Shown: one piece after another, positions 5,682 to 13,278 of the stretch
Position numbering within the stretch: position 1 is the stretch's first letter
How the letters are laid out: each line of letters starts with the position of its first letter
Source of the DNA: a virus
IMG/VR virus record: IMGVR_UViG_3300020439_000056
Span: 1-27,595 of that record
DNA: 27,595 nt
Reading direction: 5' to 3' (one strand)
Made by a program: the position numbers and the translations under genes
The notes under the pieces: generated by a model
Told to the model about the DNA's origin: nothing
Seen by the model: only the letters and a program-made list of their open reading frames with translations
Databases searched by the model: none

Positions 5682-6367
5682 GCTAAATCAGTAATCTCAA
5701 TTTCATTTTGTTTCATAATGTTCAAGACCTCTGCCCAGTCCTCATTGAACTTAGCAAGACCCTCACGAGTCAATACATGGTCATACATTTTCCAGAATAC
5801 TTTCGGTGGCATGGTGACTACCTTGGCACCATACATGTAGCATCTAGATACGTGATGCACATCTCGCAGACTTGCTGCAAGAATCTTAGTCTCGATACCA
5901 TGCACAGCATAGGTTTGTGCAATGGCACGAATCAATTCTACACCACTGAATGAATTGTCATTACATCTACCAACGAATGGTGAGACATATGTGGCACCTG
6001 CTTTTGCAGCAAGGATTGCCTGAGCAACTGAGAAGATCAATGTTACATTGACAGGGATCTCATCCTCTGCTAGTGCCTTACATGCTTTCAGTCCTTCAAC
6101 TGTACACGGCACCTTGATAGTGATGTTGGGATTGATTTGGATATAATCATCCGCCATTTCTAGCATGTCTTCGCATGTCTCGCCAGAAACCTCAGCAGAT
6201 ACTGAGGAGTCCCACGAAAACATTTCGCAGATCTGCATCAAAACTTCCCTTGGATCTTCACCTGCTTTCAACATGAGAGATGGATTGGTGGTCACACCAT
6301 CAATCAGTCCTGTGTCTACCGCCTTCGAGATTTCAGCGACATCGCTGCTGTCAAGAAAGATTTGCAT
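5678..6367 (-). CDS. talC: Transaldolase
   Basis: Transaldolase of the short TalC/fructose-6-phosphate-aldolase-like class, moving a three-carbon dihydroxyacetone unit in the pentose phosphate pathway. In infected cyanobacteria it helps supply NADPH and ribose for nucleotide synthesis. 229 residues, typical for this class. The Schiff-base lysine is Lys85 in NITIKVPCT. FLDSSDVAEI with the Asp6 region, GVTTNPSLM and AGATYVSPFVGR are the other conserved blocks. GGAGGG stands 7 bases before ATG 6367. A terminator and a possible late promoter lie just upstream. Confidence 0.97.
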   Translation of the reverse strand: MQIFLDSSDVAEISKAVDTGLIDGVTTNPSLMLKAGEDPREVLMQICEMFSWDSSVSAEVSGETCEDMLEMADDYIQINPNITIKVPCTVEGLKACKALAEDEIPVNVTLIFSVAQAILAAKAGATYVSPFVGRCNDNSFSGVELIRAIAQTYAVHGIETKILAASLRDVHHVSRCYMYGAKVVTMPPKVFWKMYDHVLTREGLAKFNEDWAEVLNIMKQNEIEITDLA

Positions 6368-6392
6368 TTGTTTCCCTCCATAGGAACATAAT

Positions 6393-6400
6393 GATTTATA
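6393..6400 (-). promoter_or_regulatory. Possible T4-type late promoter before talC
   Basis: TATAAATC on the minus strand, one base off the T4 late consensus TATAAATA, 25 bases before the talC ATG and directly after a terminator. No -35 box fits a sigma-70 alternative. Similar spacing to the stronger late-type boxes at 16435 and 20036. Confidence 0.45.
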
Positions 6401-6405
6401 TGTAA

Positions 6406-6430
6406 TAGAAAAGGACCCCTCAGGGGTCCT
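6406..6430 (-). terminator. Intrinsic terminator
   Basis: On the minus strand AGGACCCC-TGA-GGGGTCCT (8-bp stem, 3-base loop) is followed by TTTTCT. It ends the small-gene operon 7308-6444. Confidence 0.85.
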
Positions 6431-6443
6431 GTCTATTCGTTTG

Positions 6444-6608
6444 TCAAGCAGTAATTTTCCAACTAGGTATGCCCTTGAAGGGTTTCAAATTAACCCACTT
6501 GGCATACGAAACTCCTCGGTAAGTCAAGAGAGCATATGCTCTGTCTGGATCGTGTTTGTTAGGGTCGTACGTTGGAAGATCATAATCAAAACTGATATTG
6601 ATCTTCAT
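6444..6608 (-). CDS. Small hypothetical protein, 54 aa
   Basis: Starts MKINISFDYDLPTYDPNKHD and ends KPFKGIPSWKITA. Unrecognised; a mixed basic and aromatic protein with no membrane helix. The start lies 6 bases after the preceding stop, with an AAGGGG/GGTGA purine run roughly 8-14 bases upstream of the ATG. Last gene before the terminator. Confidence 0.6.
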   Translation of the reverse strand: MKINISFDYDLPTYDPNKHDPDRAYALLTYRGVSYAKWVNLKPFKGIPSWKITA

Positions 6609-6614
6609 CGCATG

Positions 6615-6704
6615 TCACCCCTTCCTATGAAGTAACACAATCTCACCGTAGAACAAAGAAAGAATTACAACCATGCCAAGACAAATCTCGGTGGTTACTA
6701 ACAT
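6615..6704 (-). CDS. 29-aa membrane microprotein
   Basis: Starts MLVTTEICLGMVVILSLFYG and ends LLHRKG: one hydrophobic helix of about 20 residues with a basic C-terminus. An AAGGAG eight bases before ATG 6704 and a TGATG overlap with the upstream stop both support translation. Function unknown; probably inserted in the host membrane. Confidence 0.6.
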   Translation of the reverse strand: MLVTTEICLGMVVILSLFYGEIVLLHRKG

Positions 6705-6850
6705 CAGACTTTCTCCTTAACGACAGTGCGGTCCACTTTAAGTCCACGATACATCATGTTAAAGCGGTTTACCTGTTGCTGTTCTTGAAGAACCTTTGCT
6801 TTGTACTGCTCTGCGTCATACTTGACGCCGCGATAGGTGATAGTAGTCAT
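6704..6850 (-). CDS. DUF4278-like small protein, 48 aa
   Basis: Contains MTTITYRGVKYDAEQYKAK and a second MMYRGLKVD. The paired YRG elements are reminiscent of the DUF4278 proteins of cyanobacteria and their phages; the role of that family is unknown. GGAG six bases before ATG 6850 supports the start. Coupled to the downstream membrane microprotein. Confidence 0.72.
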   Translation of the reverse strand: MTTITYRGVKYDAEQYKAKVLQEQQQVNRFNMMYRGLKVDRTVVKEKV

Positions 6851-6913
6851 TTTTAACTCCTGAATGAATGGATTTTGCACCTTAACCCTTTCGGGGATCC
6901 GTGTTCCGTTCCT

Positions 6914-7075
6914 TCAATCGTTTGCGTCCCATGGACAGTCAGGCGTTGCTTCATGAACTACTTCAATCAGTTCTGCCTTGACCGCTTCATCCATGTGTTC
7001 ATGTAAATTGATACGATCGATGATATCGATAGCACCAGTACACGATATGTTGGAATAGAGTAGTAACTCAAACAT
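6914..7075 (-). CDS. Small acidic hypothetical protein, 53 aa
   Basis: Starts MFELLLYSNISCTGAIDIID and ends EATPDCPWDAND: two Cys, acidic, helical. Unrecognised function, though the composition and position are those of small genes seen repeatedly in cyanomyoviruses. The ten bases before its ATG (CGTTCATCCC) match those before the next gene upstream (CGTTCATCCA), suggesting a shared translation signal or a duplicated leader. Confidence 0.65.
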   Translation of the reverse strand: MFELLLYSNISCTGAIDIIDRINLHEHMDEAVKAELIEVVHEATPDCPWDAND

Positions 7076-7110
7076 GGGATGAACGCTCCGTTCCGCGATC
7101 TACTTGCGTC

Positions 7111-7308
7111 CTAGATTAACATACCACTACACTCCCCTTCTACTTTCGACTTGAAGTAATTGATAAGACTGTACTTCGATCGTTGATCGAGGTCGTCTCT
7201 CATCATAGTTTCAACTCTTAATTGTAGGAACCTTTCACAAGACATGTGCCACCCATAGGGTGACGGATCATGATGGGCAAGGGTTAATGCCAGCAGTGTG
7301 CTGATCAT
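7111..7308 (-). CDS. Hypothetical protein, 65 aa
   Basis: Starts MISTLLALTLAHHDPSPYGW and continues with SCERFLQLRVETMMRDDLDQ and YSLINYFKSKVEGECSGMLI. The N-terminus is mildly hydrophobic but too short for a clear membrane helix. Unrecognised. First gene of a set of five small ones, preceded by an inverted repeat and an ATAAATA box. Confidence 0.68.
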   Translation of the reverse strand: MISTLLALTLAHHDPSPYGWHMSCERFLQLRVETMMRDDLDQRSKYSLINYFKSKVEGECSGMLI

Positions 7309-7319
7309 TGGATGAACGT

Positions 7320-7341
7320 AATGTCATACTAACATGACATT
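7320..7341 (-). repeat. Inverted repeat (8-bp arms)
   Basis: AATGTCAT-6 bases-ATGACATT, a perfect AT-rich hairpin between an ATAAATA box and the ATG of the 65-aa gene. On the minus strand no U-run follows, so it is not a terminator in that direction. Possible leader structure or protein site. Confidence 0.6.
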
Positions 7342-7343
7342 AT

Positions 7344-7351
7344 TATTTATG
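7344..7351 (-). promoter_or_regulatory. Possible T4-type late promoter
   Basis: CATAAATA on the minus strand, 35 bases before ATG 7308. It would transcribe the five small genes down to the terminator at 6430-6406. One mismatch from TATAAATA. Confidence 0.35.
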
Positions 7352-7380
7352 CAACTCGAATGTATCAAAAAGAACAGTTT

Positions 7381-7557
7381 TTACTTTTTCTTCCCTTTTC
7401 TATAAGGTTTGTAGTTCTTCAACTCCTTCTTCAAACGAGTAAGATAGGTCAAGTGGTCCCTGATACCAGTTTTCGGGTCTTTCAGAGAGCCAATCAACTT
7501 CTCCTCCGTCGTCCGAAGACGACGGCGACCATTGATCTTCCATTTTTTCTTCGACAT
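7381..7557 (-). CDS. Small basic protein, 58 aa
   Basis: Starts MSKKKWKINGRRRLRTTEEK and ends YKPYRKGKKK; very rich in Lys and Arg, suggesting nucleic-acid binding. Unrecognised. Begins 11 bases after the nrdB stop. A competing 68-residue reading in another frame (7606-7400) would have to begin inside nrdB and has a random-looking composition, so the basic frame is preferred. No strong Shine-Dalgarno. Confidence 0.55.
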   Translation of the reverse strand: MSKKKWKINGRRRLRTTEEKLIGSLKDPKTGIRDHLTYLTRLKKELKNYKPYRKGKKK

Positions 7558-7568
7558 GGGGTAACAGA

Positions 7569-8705
7569 TTAAAGCTGAAAACCCGCAAAAGACGTTGAAT
7601 CCACATCCTGTTTAATCCCTCCGACTACATAGGACTCGATCTCAGTTTCCTGAGGTGCGTTCTGTTGACCTTTACTATTTAACCAGTGTTCGGTCCAGGG
7701 TAATGGATTGTTACTTGCGGGGATATCAAACATTGGTTGAATACCAATCGCTTTCATGCGACGGTTAGCAACCCATTCTACATACTGACTCAGAAGTCTT
7801 TCATTCAAACCAATCATGCTGCCCTGAGAGAAGAGGTAGTGTGCCCACTCCTTCTCTTCGGCAACTGCTTCTGCGAACATCGCTTTGACGTTCTCTTTTT
7901 CTTCTTCGTGGATCTCTTGCATGACAGGATCGTCACCATTCTTCCACTTGTACATTATCTTTTGAGTAAGTGCAAGATGTTGACTTTCGTCTCGTGCGAT
8001 AAGAGAGATAATCTTCGCGGATCCTTCCATAAGTTTGAGTTCACCAAACGCAAACGAGCAAGCGAACGACACATAGAATCGGATACCTTCGAGAATGTTG
8101 ACATTAGCAACAGCGAGGTAAAGTTTACGTTTCAGATCTTTGAGTGTCCAGTCAGCAGTGGGTGAATCTTTCCAGTCTTCTCTCCACAGGTTACCCTCAG
8201 CATAAGATCCTGCGGCATCCAGGAACTCATCGTATGCCTTGGTAACAGACTTGGCACGGTTCAAGATCTTGTCATCTTCTAGAACAGTATCCAGTACAGT
8301 GTTGGGGTCAGGGTATACGTTCTTAATGATATGAGTATAGGAACGAGAGTGGATCTGTTCCATAAATTGCCACACACCCATTGCACCTTCGAGTTCTGGG
8401 AGTGAGCAGAAGGGAGAGAATGCCATACCAGGTCCTCTACCCTGTACACTATCTAGCAGAATTTGATACTTCAAGTTAGAAGTGTAGATGTGTTTCTGCT
8501 GCTCGTTAAGAGTCTTATAATCAGCACGGTCTTTTTGTAGGGAGACCTCTTCGGGTCTCCAAAAGTATCCTAGTTGTGTTTGAGTGAGTTTGTCAAAGTC
8601 AGGATACTTGAAGTTGACATACTGCTGCATCCCCAATGGGGCACCGAAGAACATCGGTTGTTTGCTAGCGTTGACCTTCTTGCTGTTGAAGACTGTTACT
8701 CCCAT
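7569..8705 (-). CDS. nrdB: Ribonucleotide reductase class Ia, beta subunit
   Basis: Radical-bearing small subunit that pairs with NrdA to reduce ribonucleoside diphosphates. 378 residues. MEQIHSRSYTHII holds the iron ligands E-x-x-H and the radical Tyr, RDESQHLALTQ the second E-x-x-H, and YFWRPEEVSLQKDRADY is a family hallmark. ATG 8705 (MGVTVFNSKK) is chosen because a GAGG lies six bases before it. An ATG at 8738 gives 11 extra residues without a ribosome site. Overlaps the end of the small upstream gene by 41 bases. Confidence 0.96.
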   Translation of the reverse strand: MGVTVFNSKKVNASKQPMFFGAPLGMQQYVNFKYPDFDKLTQTQLGYFWRPEEVSLQKDRADYKTLNEQQKHIYTSNLKYQILLDSVQGRGPGMAFSPFCSLPELEGAMGVWQFMEQIHSRSYTHIIKNVYPDPNTVLDTVLEDDKILNRAKSVTKAYDEFLDAAGSYAEGNLWREDWKDSPTADWTLKDLKRKLYLAVANVNILEGIRFYVSFACSFAFGELKLMEGSAKIISLIARDESQHLALTQKIMYKWKNGDDPVMQEIHEEEKENVKAMFAEAVAEEKEWAHYLFSQGSMIGLNERLLSQYVEWVANRRMKAIGIQPMFDIPASNNPLPWTEHWLNSKGQQNAPQETEIESYVVGGIKQDVDSTSFAGFQL

Positions 8706-8862
8706 TTTCTGCCTCGTAGGTTCCGTAGTTGCCGACATAATATAGAAACGAATTGATTCTTGGTTTTACTTCTAACGATTCACAACACTCCATGAAGGAC
8801 TCGAAGTCCTCTTGGAGTGCTTTACTTAATTCTATTTGTACAGTTCTAGACGTTGCAAGCAT
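8665..8862 (-). CDS. Small protein between nrdA and nrdB, 65 aa
   Basis: Starts MLATSRTVQIELSKALQEDF and contains SFMECCESLEVKPRINSFLY, then a less structured tail (NSLQQQEGQR) read in the region shared with nrdB. Overlaps nrdA by 17 bases and nrdB by 41. Two adjacent Cys (ECCES) are not a thioredoxin-type CxxC, so I would not call it a glutaredoxin. Role unknown; the position suggests a link to ribonucleotide reduction. Confidence 0.6.
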   Translation of the reverse strand: MLATSRTVQIELSKALQEDFESFMECCESLEVKPRINSFLYYVGNYGTYEAENGSNSLQQQEGQR

Positions 8863-11140
8863 CACACTCTGCCTCATTACCACTCATGATGTCATTGATA
8901 AGATTGTCTAGCATCTCAGTCGAAGAAGTTTCTTCGTCTTTCTTAATGTCGTATGTGTTCTGATAATAAGATGTCTTCCATCCATACTTGTAAGTAGTCA
9001 GAAGATCATTCGCCATAACTGATACAGGGATCTCGTTGTTAGGATAGTTCTCTGGGTTGTAAGACCAGTTGCCACTGATCGCTTGGTCAAAGAACTTCTG
9101 CATAACAGCAACAATCTTAATGTATCCGTCGTTGTTTGGCATGTCCCAAAGCAAGGTATAGTTCGCCCTCAGGGAGTTGTACTGCGGTACGATTTGTTTT
9201 AGGGGACCTTTCTTGCTTTTCTTAATGGACAGGTAGTCGCGAGGTGGTTCGATACCGTTTGTTGCGTTTGACACAACGGAACTGCTCTCCGAAGGCATTT
9301 GTGCGGACAGAGTGCTGTGCCTGAGTCCGTGTTCTTTGATAGAATCCCTAAGAGTATTCCAATCATATTTCAATTCGTTACCAACGATTTCGTCTACCTC
9401 TTTCTTATATGTATCGATCGGAAGAATTCCATCCGAATACTTTGTACCAGCAAATCCAGCACATGCACCACGTTCCTGAGCAAGTGTGTTAGATGCCTTC
9501 AACAGGTAATACTGGAACGCCTCAGTGAGGTCATGAACCAGTTGATGTGCCTCAGTATCAGCATAGTTGACACCATTCTTAGCAAGGAAATGTGCCAGAC
9601 CAATGAAACCAATACCCAGTGAACGGCGTGCCAGTGTACTGCGACGTGCAGCAGCAACAGGGTATTCCTGATAGTCAATCAGTTCTTCAAGACCACGTAC
9701 TGCCAGGTCACAAATGTTTTCCAAGTCATCAATCTTTCTGATCTTGCCGACGTTGACAGCAGACAGAATACAGAGAGCAATCTCACCAGCGTCCTCATCA
9801 ATGTGGTTGATGGGATCAGTAGGCAGGGTGATCTCTTGACACAGGTTAGACATGTTCACCTTGTCTTTGAAAGAGGAGTGCTCGTTACAATGATCAATGT
9901 TCATCAGATAAACACGACCAGTTTCAGCACGCTCCTTCAACAAGTTCAGGATCAGTTCCTGTGCAGGTATGGAACGACTTGGGATGCTGGTGTCTGCTTC
10001 GTACTTGGTGTAAAGATTATCAAAATCGGGAGTGCCAAAAGAATCGTATAGACCAGGCACATCGTGAGGACTGAAAAGAGTGATGGTCTCATTTCTAATA
10101 AAGCGTTCATAGAACAGTTTACTCAGTTGAATAGAGTAGTCAAGTTTGCGAACACGATTGTCCTCAGTTCCCTTATTGTTCTTTAATACTAGGATGTCTT
10201 CGATTTCTTGGTGCCAGATTGGGAAGTGGACAGTCGCGCTTCCGCCTCGTATGCCATTTTGAGTGCAGCATCTGACAGTGCTCTCAAACTTTTTGAGGAA
10301 CGGAATAACACCTGTGTGTTGAACTTCTCCGCCTCTGATTTTACTGTTGATGCCACGGATTCTGCCCGCGTTGATACCGATGCCCGCCCTTTGTGCAACA
10401 TACTTGCCGATAGCCATATCAGAAGTAAAGATGCTATCGAGGGTGTCATCAACATCAACAAGAACACAGCTAGCAAATTGTCGAAGTGGAGTTCGCACCC
10501 CTCCCATGATAGGTGTGGGAATGTTGATGAGGTGCTTTGAGATTGCGTCGTAGTATCGTCTGACGTATTCAAGACGAGTCTCCTCTGGATATTTCTGGAA
10601 GAGAGTTGCAGCAATTAGCATGTACATGAACTGGGGAGTTTCAAATACTTCGCCGCTACTCCGATCCTGTACGAGATATTTATCTGCTACCTGACGAATG
10701 CCAGCATATGTGAACAAATAGTCACGATCATGGTCAATGTATGAGTCCAGGATCGCCCACTCGTCGTCGCTGTATGCCCCTGCAAGGGTCTTGTCGTAGA
10801 CACCGAGCACAATACCCTTGTCTACCTGAGTTTTTAGGGTAGGGTGAGAGTCAGGATGTGCCTTGTACACTGACTTTCTAAGAGAAAACAGCAACAAACG
10901 TGCTGCTACAAATTGATAGTTTGGTGCGTCCAAAGAGATCAAATCATTTGCAGACTTGATAAGGATCTCTTGAATATCTTTTGTTTCGATACCGTCGAAG
11001 AATTGCAGGTTAGCATTCATCTCCACTTGGGATTCACTAACGCCTGCAAGATCACGACAAGCGTGCTCTACCATTTGATGAACCTTTTCCAGGTCCAGGG
11101 GCGTGCTGTGCCCGTTACGCTTGACGACGTTGATGGTCAT
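8846..11140 (-). CDS. nrdA: Ribonucleotide reductase class Ia, alpha subunit
   Basis: Catalytic large subunit, 764 residues. The N-terminal ATP-cone (TINVVKRNGHSTPLDLEKV) is kept, so allosteric control by ATP/dATP may be retained. FASCVLVDVDDT has the first active-site Cys, MSNLCQEITLPTDP the N-x-C-x-E catalytic block, and the C-terminal tail ends ECDACNV with the Cys pair that receives electrons. ATG 11140 overlaps the primase TGA (ATGA); a TTG four codons earlier is unnecessary. Supplies dNDPs for phage DNA synthesis. Confidence 0.98.
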   Translation of the reverse strand: MTINVVKRNGHSTPLDLEKVHQMVEHACRDLAGVSESQVEMNANLQFFDGIETKDIQEILIKSANDLISLDAPNYQFVAARLLLFSLRKSVYKAHPDSHPTLKTQVDKGIVLGVYDKTLAGAYSDDEWAILDSYIDHDRDYLFTYAGIRQVADKYLVQDRSSGEVFETPQFMYMLIAATLFQKYPEETRLEYVRRYYDAISKHLINIPTPIMGGVRTPLRQFASCVLVDVDDTLDSIFTSDMAIGKYVAQRAGIGINAGRIRGINSKIRGGEVQHTGVIPFLKKFESTVRCCTQNGIRGGSATVHFPIWHQEIEDILVLKNNKGTEDNRVRKLDYSIQLSKLFYERFIRNETITLFSPHDVPGLYDSFGTPDFDNLYTKYEADTSIPSRSIPAQELILNLLKERAETGRVYLMNIDHCNEHSSFKDKVNMSNLCQEITLPTDPINHIDEDAGEIALCILSAVNVGKIRKIDDLENICDLAVRGLEELIDYQEYPVAAARRSTLARRSLGIGFIGLAHFLAKNGVNYADTEAHQLVHDLTEAFQYYLLKASNTLAQERGACAGFAGTKYSDGILPIDTYKKEVDEIVGNELKYDWNTLRDSIKEHGLRHSTLSAQMPSESSSVVSNATNGIEPPRDYLSIKKSKKGPLKQIVPQYNSLRANYTLLWDMPNNDGYIKIVAVMQKFFDQAISGNWSYNPENYPNNEIPVSVMANDLLTTYKYGWKTSYYQNTYDIKKDEETSSTEMLDNLINDIMSGNEAECDACNV

Positions 11141-12129
11141 ACTTTTTTCCAATCGGTAAATTTAAGTTGTGCCTCTAATCCAGAGAAAGTATTGCTTTTG
11201 ATTATAGCAGAAGGATCAAGTCCTTGCAATACCATATCATTGATGTCCTTACAGGTTACTGACCTTGGCCAGATAACCACCTTTTCCTTGCTTCTGATGG
11301 CAGCGTCAATCCGCTGCACGATTTGTCTGTTACGCGGTTCATTGTCGAAAACCCAGACCCGATCTCGATAAGGAAGAGTGCTGTGGTCAACATCGCTCCC
11401 ACACATAGCAACAGCATTGGTAATGAAAGAACTGTCGAAGGGTCCTTCTGTGACATAAACGGTTTCCTCAGAGTTTACATTGTCTTGTCCAAATAGTTTG
11501 AGACGATCCTCAAACATCACTGTGATATATCGTAGCGTGCTTGTTGGATCCATAGAGCGACCTTGGATTCCAAACCAAACACCGTCCTCACCAATGAGAG
11601 GGATAATAATTCGAGGTCGGTCATTCTGTAATGAATCAAAGGTTTGTTTCTGTGAGTTTACCCACCGCTTGAACCTATCGACATAGTAAAACCGTCCCAG
11701 TTGTTCTTCTGGGATTTGTCGATTGAGGAGATATTGTTTCGCTGGGTGTTCATTATTTAGATCAGAAATCTTTTTCAGATCTTTGGTTCTGTTAGTAAAC
11801 CGTGGTTTACTATCTGGCAGCACAACCTCTTCCACGGTGCTACCTTTACCAGTGCGACCTTGGCGATACTTTTCTAGTTGATACTCAGAGTATACCTCTG
11901 GTGCAATCTCTTTTAGGAAGTTAGCACAGGTTCTACCGATGCCACAGTTGTGACATTTGTAGACCATACGCTGCTTGATCATAAAGAAATATCCGCGTGC
12001 CTTATTCTTGTGCTTCTGTGAGTCACCACAGTAAGGGCAGCGGAAGTTGTAAAGTCCGTTCTTGACTTTCTTAAATTTGTCCAGGCGGTACGATGCCCTC
12101 TGAATATAGTCTTGATCGACTGTGCTCAT
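11137..12129 (-). CDS. DNA primase, T4 gp61-like
   Basis: Makes RNA primers for lagging-strand synthesis with the gp41-type helicase encoded further upstream. 330 residues. An N-terminal zinc-binding module has CPYCG (Cys31, Cys34) and CHNCG (Cys59, Cys62). A TOPRIM core has TEGPFDSSF (Glu228) and VWVFDNEPRN. T4 name would be gene 61. Its start lies within the 3' end of the preceding coiled-coil gene (59-base overlap). Coupled by ATGA to nrdA, which places primer and dNTP supply together. Confidence 0.93.
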   Translation of the reverse strand: MSTVDQDYIQRASYRLDKFKKVKNGLYNFRCPYCGDSQKHKNKARGYFFMIKQRMVYKCHNCGIGRTCANFLKEIAPEVYSEYQLEKYRQGRTGKGSTVEEVVLPDSKPRFTNRTKDLKKISDLNNEHPAKQYLLNRQIPEEQLGRFYYVDRFKRWVNSQKQTFDSLQNDRPRIIIPLIGEDGVWFGIQGRSMDPTSTLRYITVMFEDRLKLFGQDNVNSEETVYVTEGPFDSSFITNAVAMCGSDVDHSTLPYRDRVWVFDNEPRNRQIVQRIDAAIRSKEKVVIWPRSVTCKDINDMVLQGLDPSAIIKSNTFSGLEAQLKFTDWKKV

Positions 12130-12514
12130 TCATACGAGAGTCCACTGCAACAATGCTACCAGACTCAGTGCGAGAAGTCAACATATCTTTGATCATATCA
12201 GGCGCTTCCATGAGTGTCACTAGGGCAGCAGTACATCCGATGACGATCCAACGGAACCTAGACAGTTGGTTAACCCTTTCTTCTACCTTATCTACCTTCT
12301 GTTCTACACGTTCGACCAATTTCATGATCGCTTCATTAGTTCTTTCGCCCTCATCCAAACGATTCTCATGTCGTTCCAAGATGATTGCAACTCTATTGGA
12401 GTTCTCAGAGATTGTGCCAACAGCACGCTCCAACTTCTCCAACATAGTTTTAGAGAGATCTTCATAGATCTCGAACTTTGCCTCAATAGTATTGAGTTTG
12501 CCTACTCCAAACAT
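12071..12514 (-). CDS. Coiled-coil protein with one membrane helix, 147 aa
   Basis: Residues about 10-85 look like a long amphipathic coiled coil (MLEKLERAVGTISENSNRV; VERVEQKVDKVEERVNQL). A single hydrophobic segment follows (WIVIGCTAALVTLM, about residues 89-102), then a polar tail ending EGIVPPGQI. Such a layout occurs in membrane-anchored phage proteins, but I cannot name this one. ATG 12514 shares its A with the upstream TAA. The last 59 bases overlap the primase start in another frame. Confidence 0.72.
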   Translation of the reverse strand: MFGVGKLNTIEAKFEIYEDLSKTMLEKLERAVGTISENSNRVAIILERHENRLDEGERTNEAIMKLVERVEQKVDKVEERVNQLSRFRWIVIGCTAALVTLMEAPDMIKDMLTSRTESGSIVAVDSRMNEHSRSRLYSEGIVPPGQI

Positions 12515-12891
12515 TACTGCACACTCATTGCCTGTTGTCGTTTATCCCAATAGAACTTAATCACCTGGGCAGGATATAGTCTCTTGACTTTGAATTTCTT
12601 CGCCATCTCAGGTCTATACATCTTACGCAATTCAATCTTGACCTGTGCTTCGGACTTACCGTAGAGGATGAAGTCTTGTGAGTCTTCATACTGCACACGG
12701 AAGGGCAGATAACCGTCAGTTTGTTCTGAGATTTCTTCGGTCTTCAACATATCAGACACGCTCTTCTCAAAGCGACGCTTCTTTACCTTGGCACGAGTAA
12801 GCCTGGTGATACCAGGTGGTTCATGAGACGGAGGGAGGGCAGTCTCAGCACCAGTGCCAACAGAATTAGTAGGAGCGTCTTCGTTAATCAT
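12514..12891 (-). CDS. Hypothetical protein, 125 aa
   Basis: Disordered N-terminus (TNSVGTGAETALPPSHEPPG), then a basic helix (RAKVKKRRFEKSVSDMLK) and a mixed C-terminal domain (FRVQYEDSQDFILYGKSEAQ; RLYPAQVIKFYWDKRQ). Unrecognised. Overlaps its neighbours by ATGA and TAATG, so it belongs to the primase-nrd translation unit. Confidence 0.75.
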   Translation of the reverse strand: MINEDAPTNSVGTGAETALPPSHEPPGITRLTRAKVKKRRFEKSVSDMLKTEEISEQTDGYLPFRVQYEDSQDFILYGKSEAQVKIELRKMYRPEMAKKFKVKRLYPAQVIKFYWDKRQQAMSVQ

Positions 12892-13259
12892 AGCGTATCT
12901 AATACTGCTTTTACATCGTCATCAATAGCTACCGATTGCAATGAACCTGGTTCATCGTCAGAGTATCTATTGAGATAGATGATGAATGTTTTAAGAACGG
13001 ACCAATACTCTCGTTCTAATTTGTACATTAGGAGAGGTAGAGTTCCTTCACCAAATACATTATAGAGAACAATCAAATGATTTAAGATCAAGTTAGTACG
13101 AAGAACCCCCGTCTTGATATACCTTTTTAGTAATCGTTTCAGGTACTTAAACTTCTTCATGTCTTCCATGAAGTCGTCGAGTGTAACCGAGTGAGGGTTC
13201 TCGTAATACTTGATGGCAAACATTAAATGATTCTTCTCATTTAACTCATCAAAGTACAT
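12888..13259 (-). CDS. Hypothetical protein, 123 aa
   Basis: Helical protein with conserved-looking blocks NEKNHLMFAIKYYENPHSVT, FKYLKRLLKRYIKTG and LILNHLIVLYNVFGEGTLPL. The composition is ordered and not low-complexity, with a basic middle. I believe related proteins occur in other T4-like cyanophages, but no function is known to me. Starts 19 bases after the Ig-domain gene with no visible terminator between, so read-through from the late promoter is possible. Confidence 0.8.
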   Translation of the reverse strand: MYFDELNEKNHLMFAIKYYENPHSVTLDDFMEDMKKFKYLKRLLKRYIKTGVLRTNLILNHLIVLYNVFGEGTLPLLMYKLEREYWSVLKTFIIYLNRYSDDEPGSLQSVAIDDDVKAVLDTL

Positions 13260-13278
13260 ATCAAATTGTCAGTTGTTA

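Noticed and set aside
6429-6447. TTGACA overlapping a TGA stop, as at the hli promoter
   Set aside because: No -10 box at 16-18 bases; the position is occupied by the terminator stem.
7400-7606. Minus-strand 68-codon frame
   Set aside because: Its start is inside nrdB and it overlaps the more convincing 58-aa basic gene in another frame.
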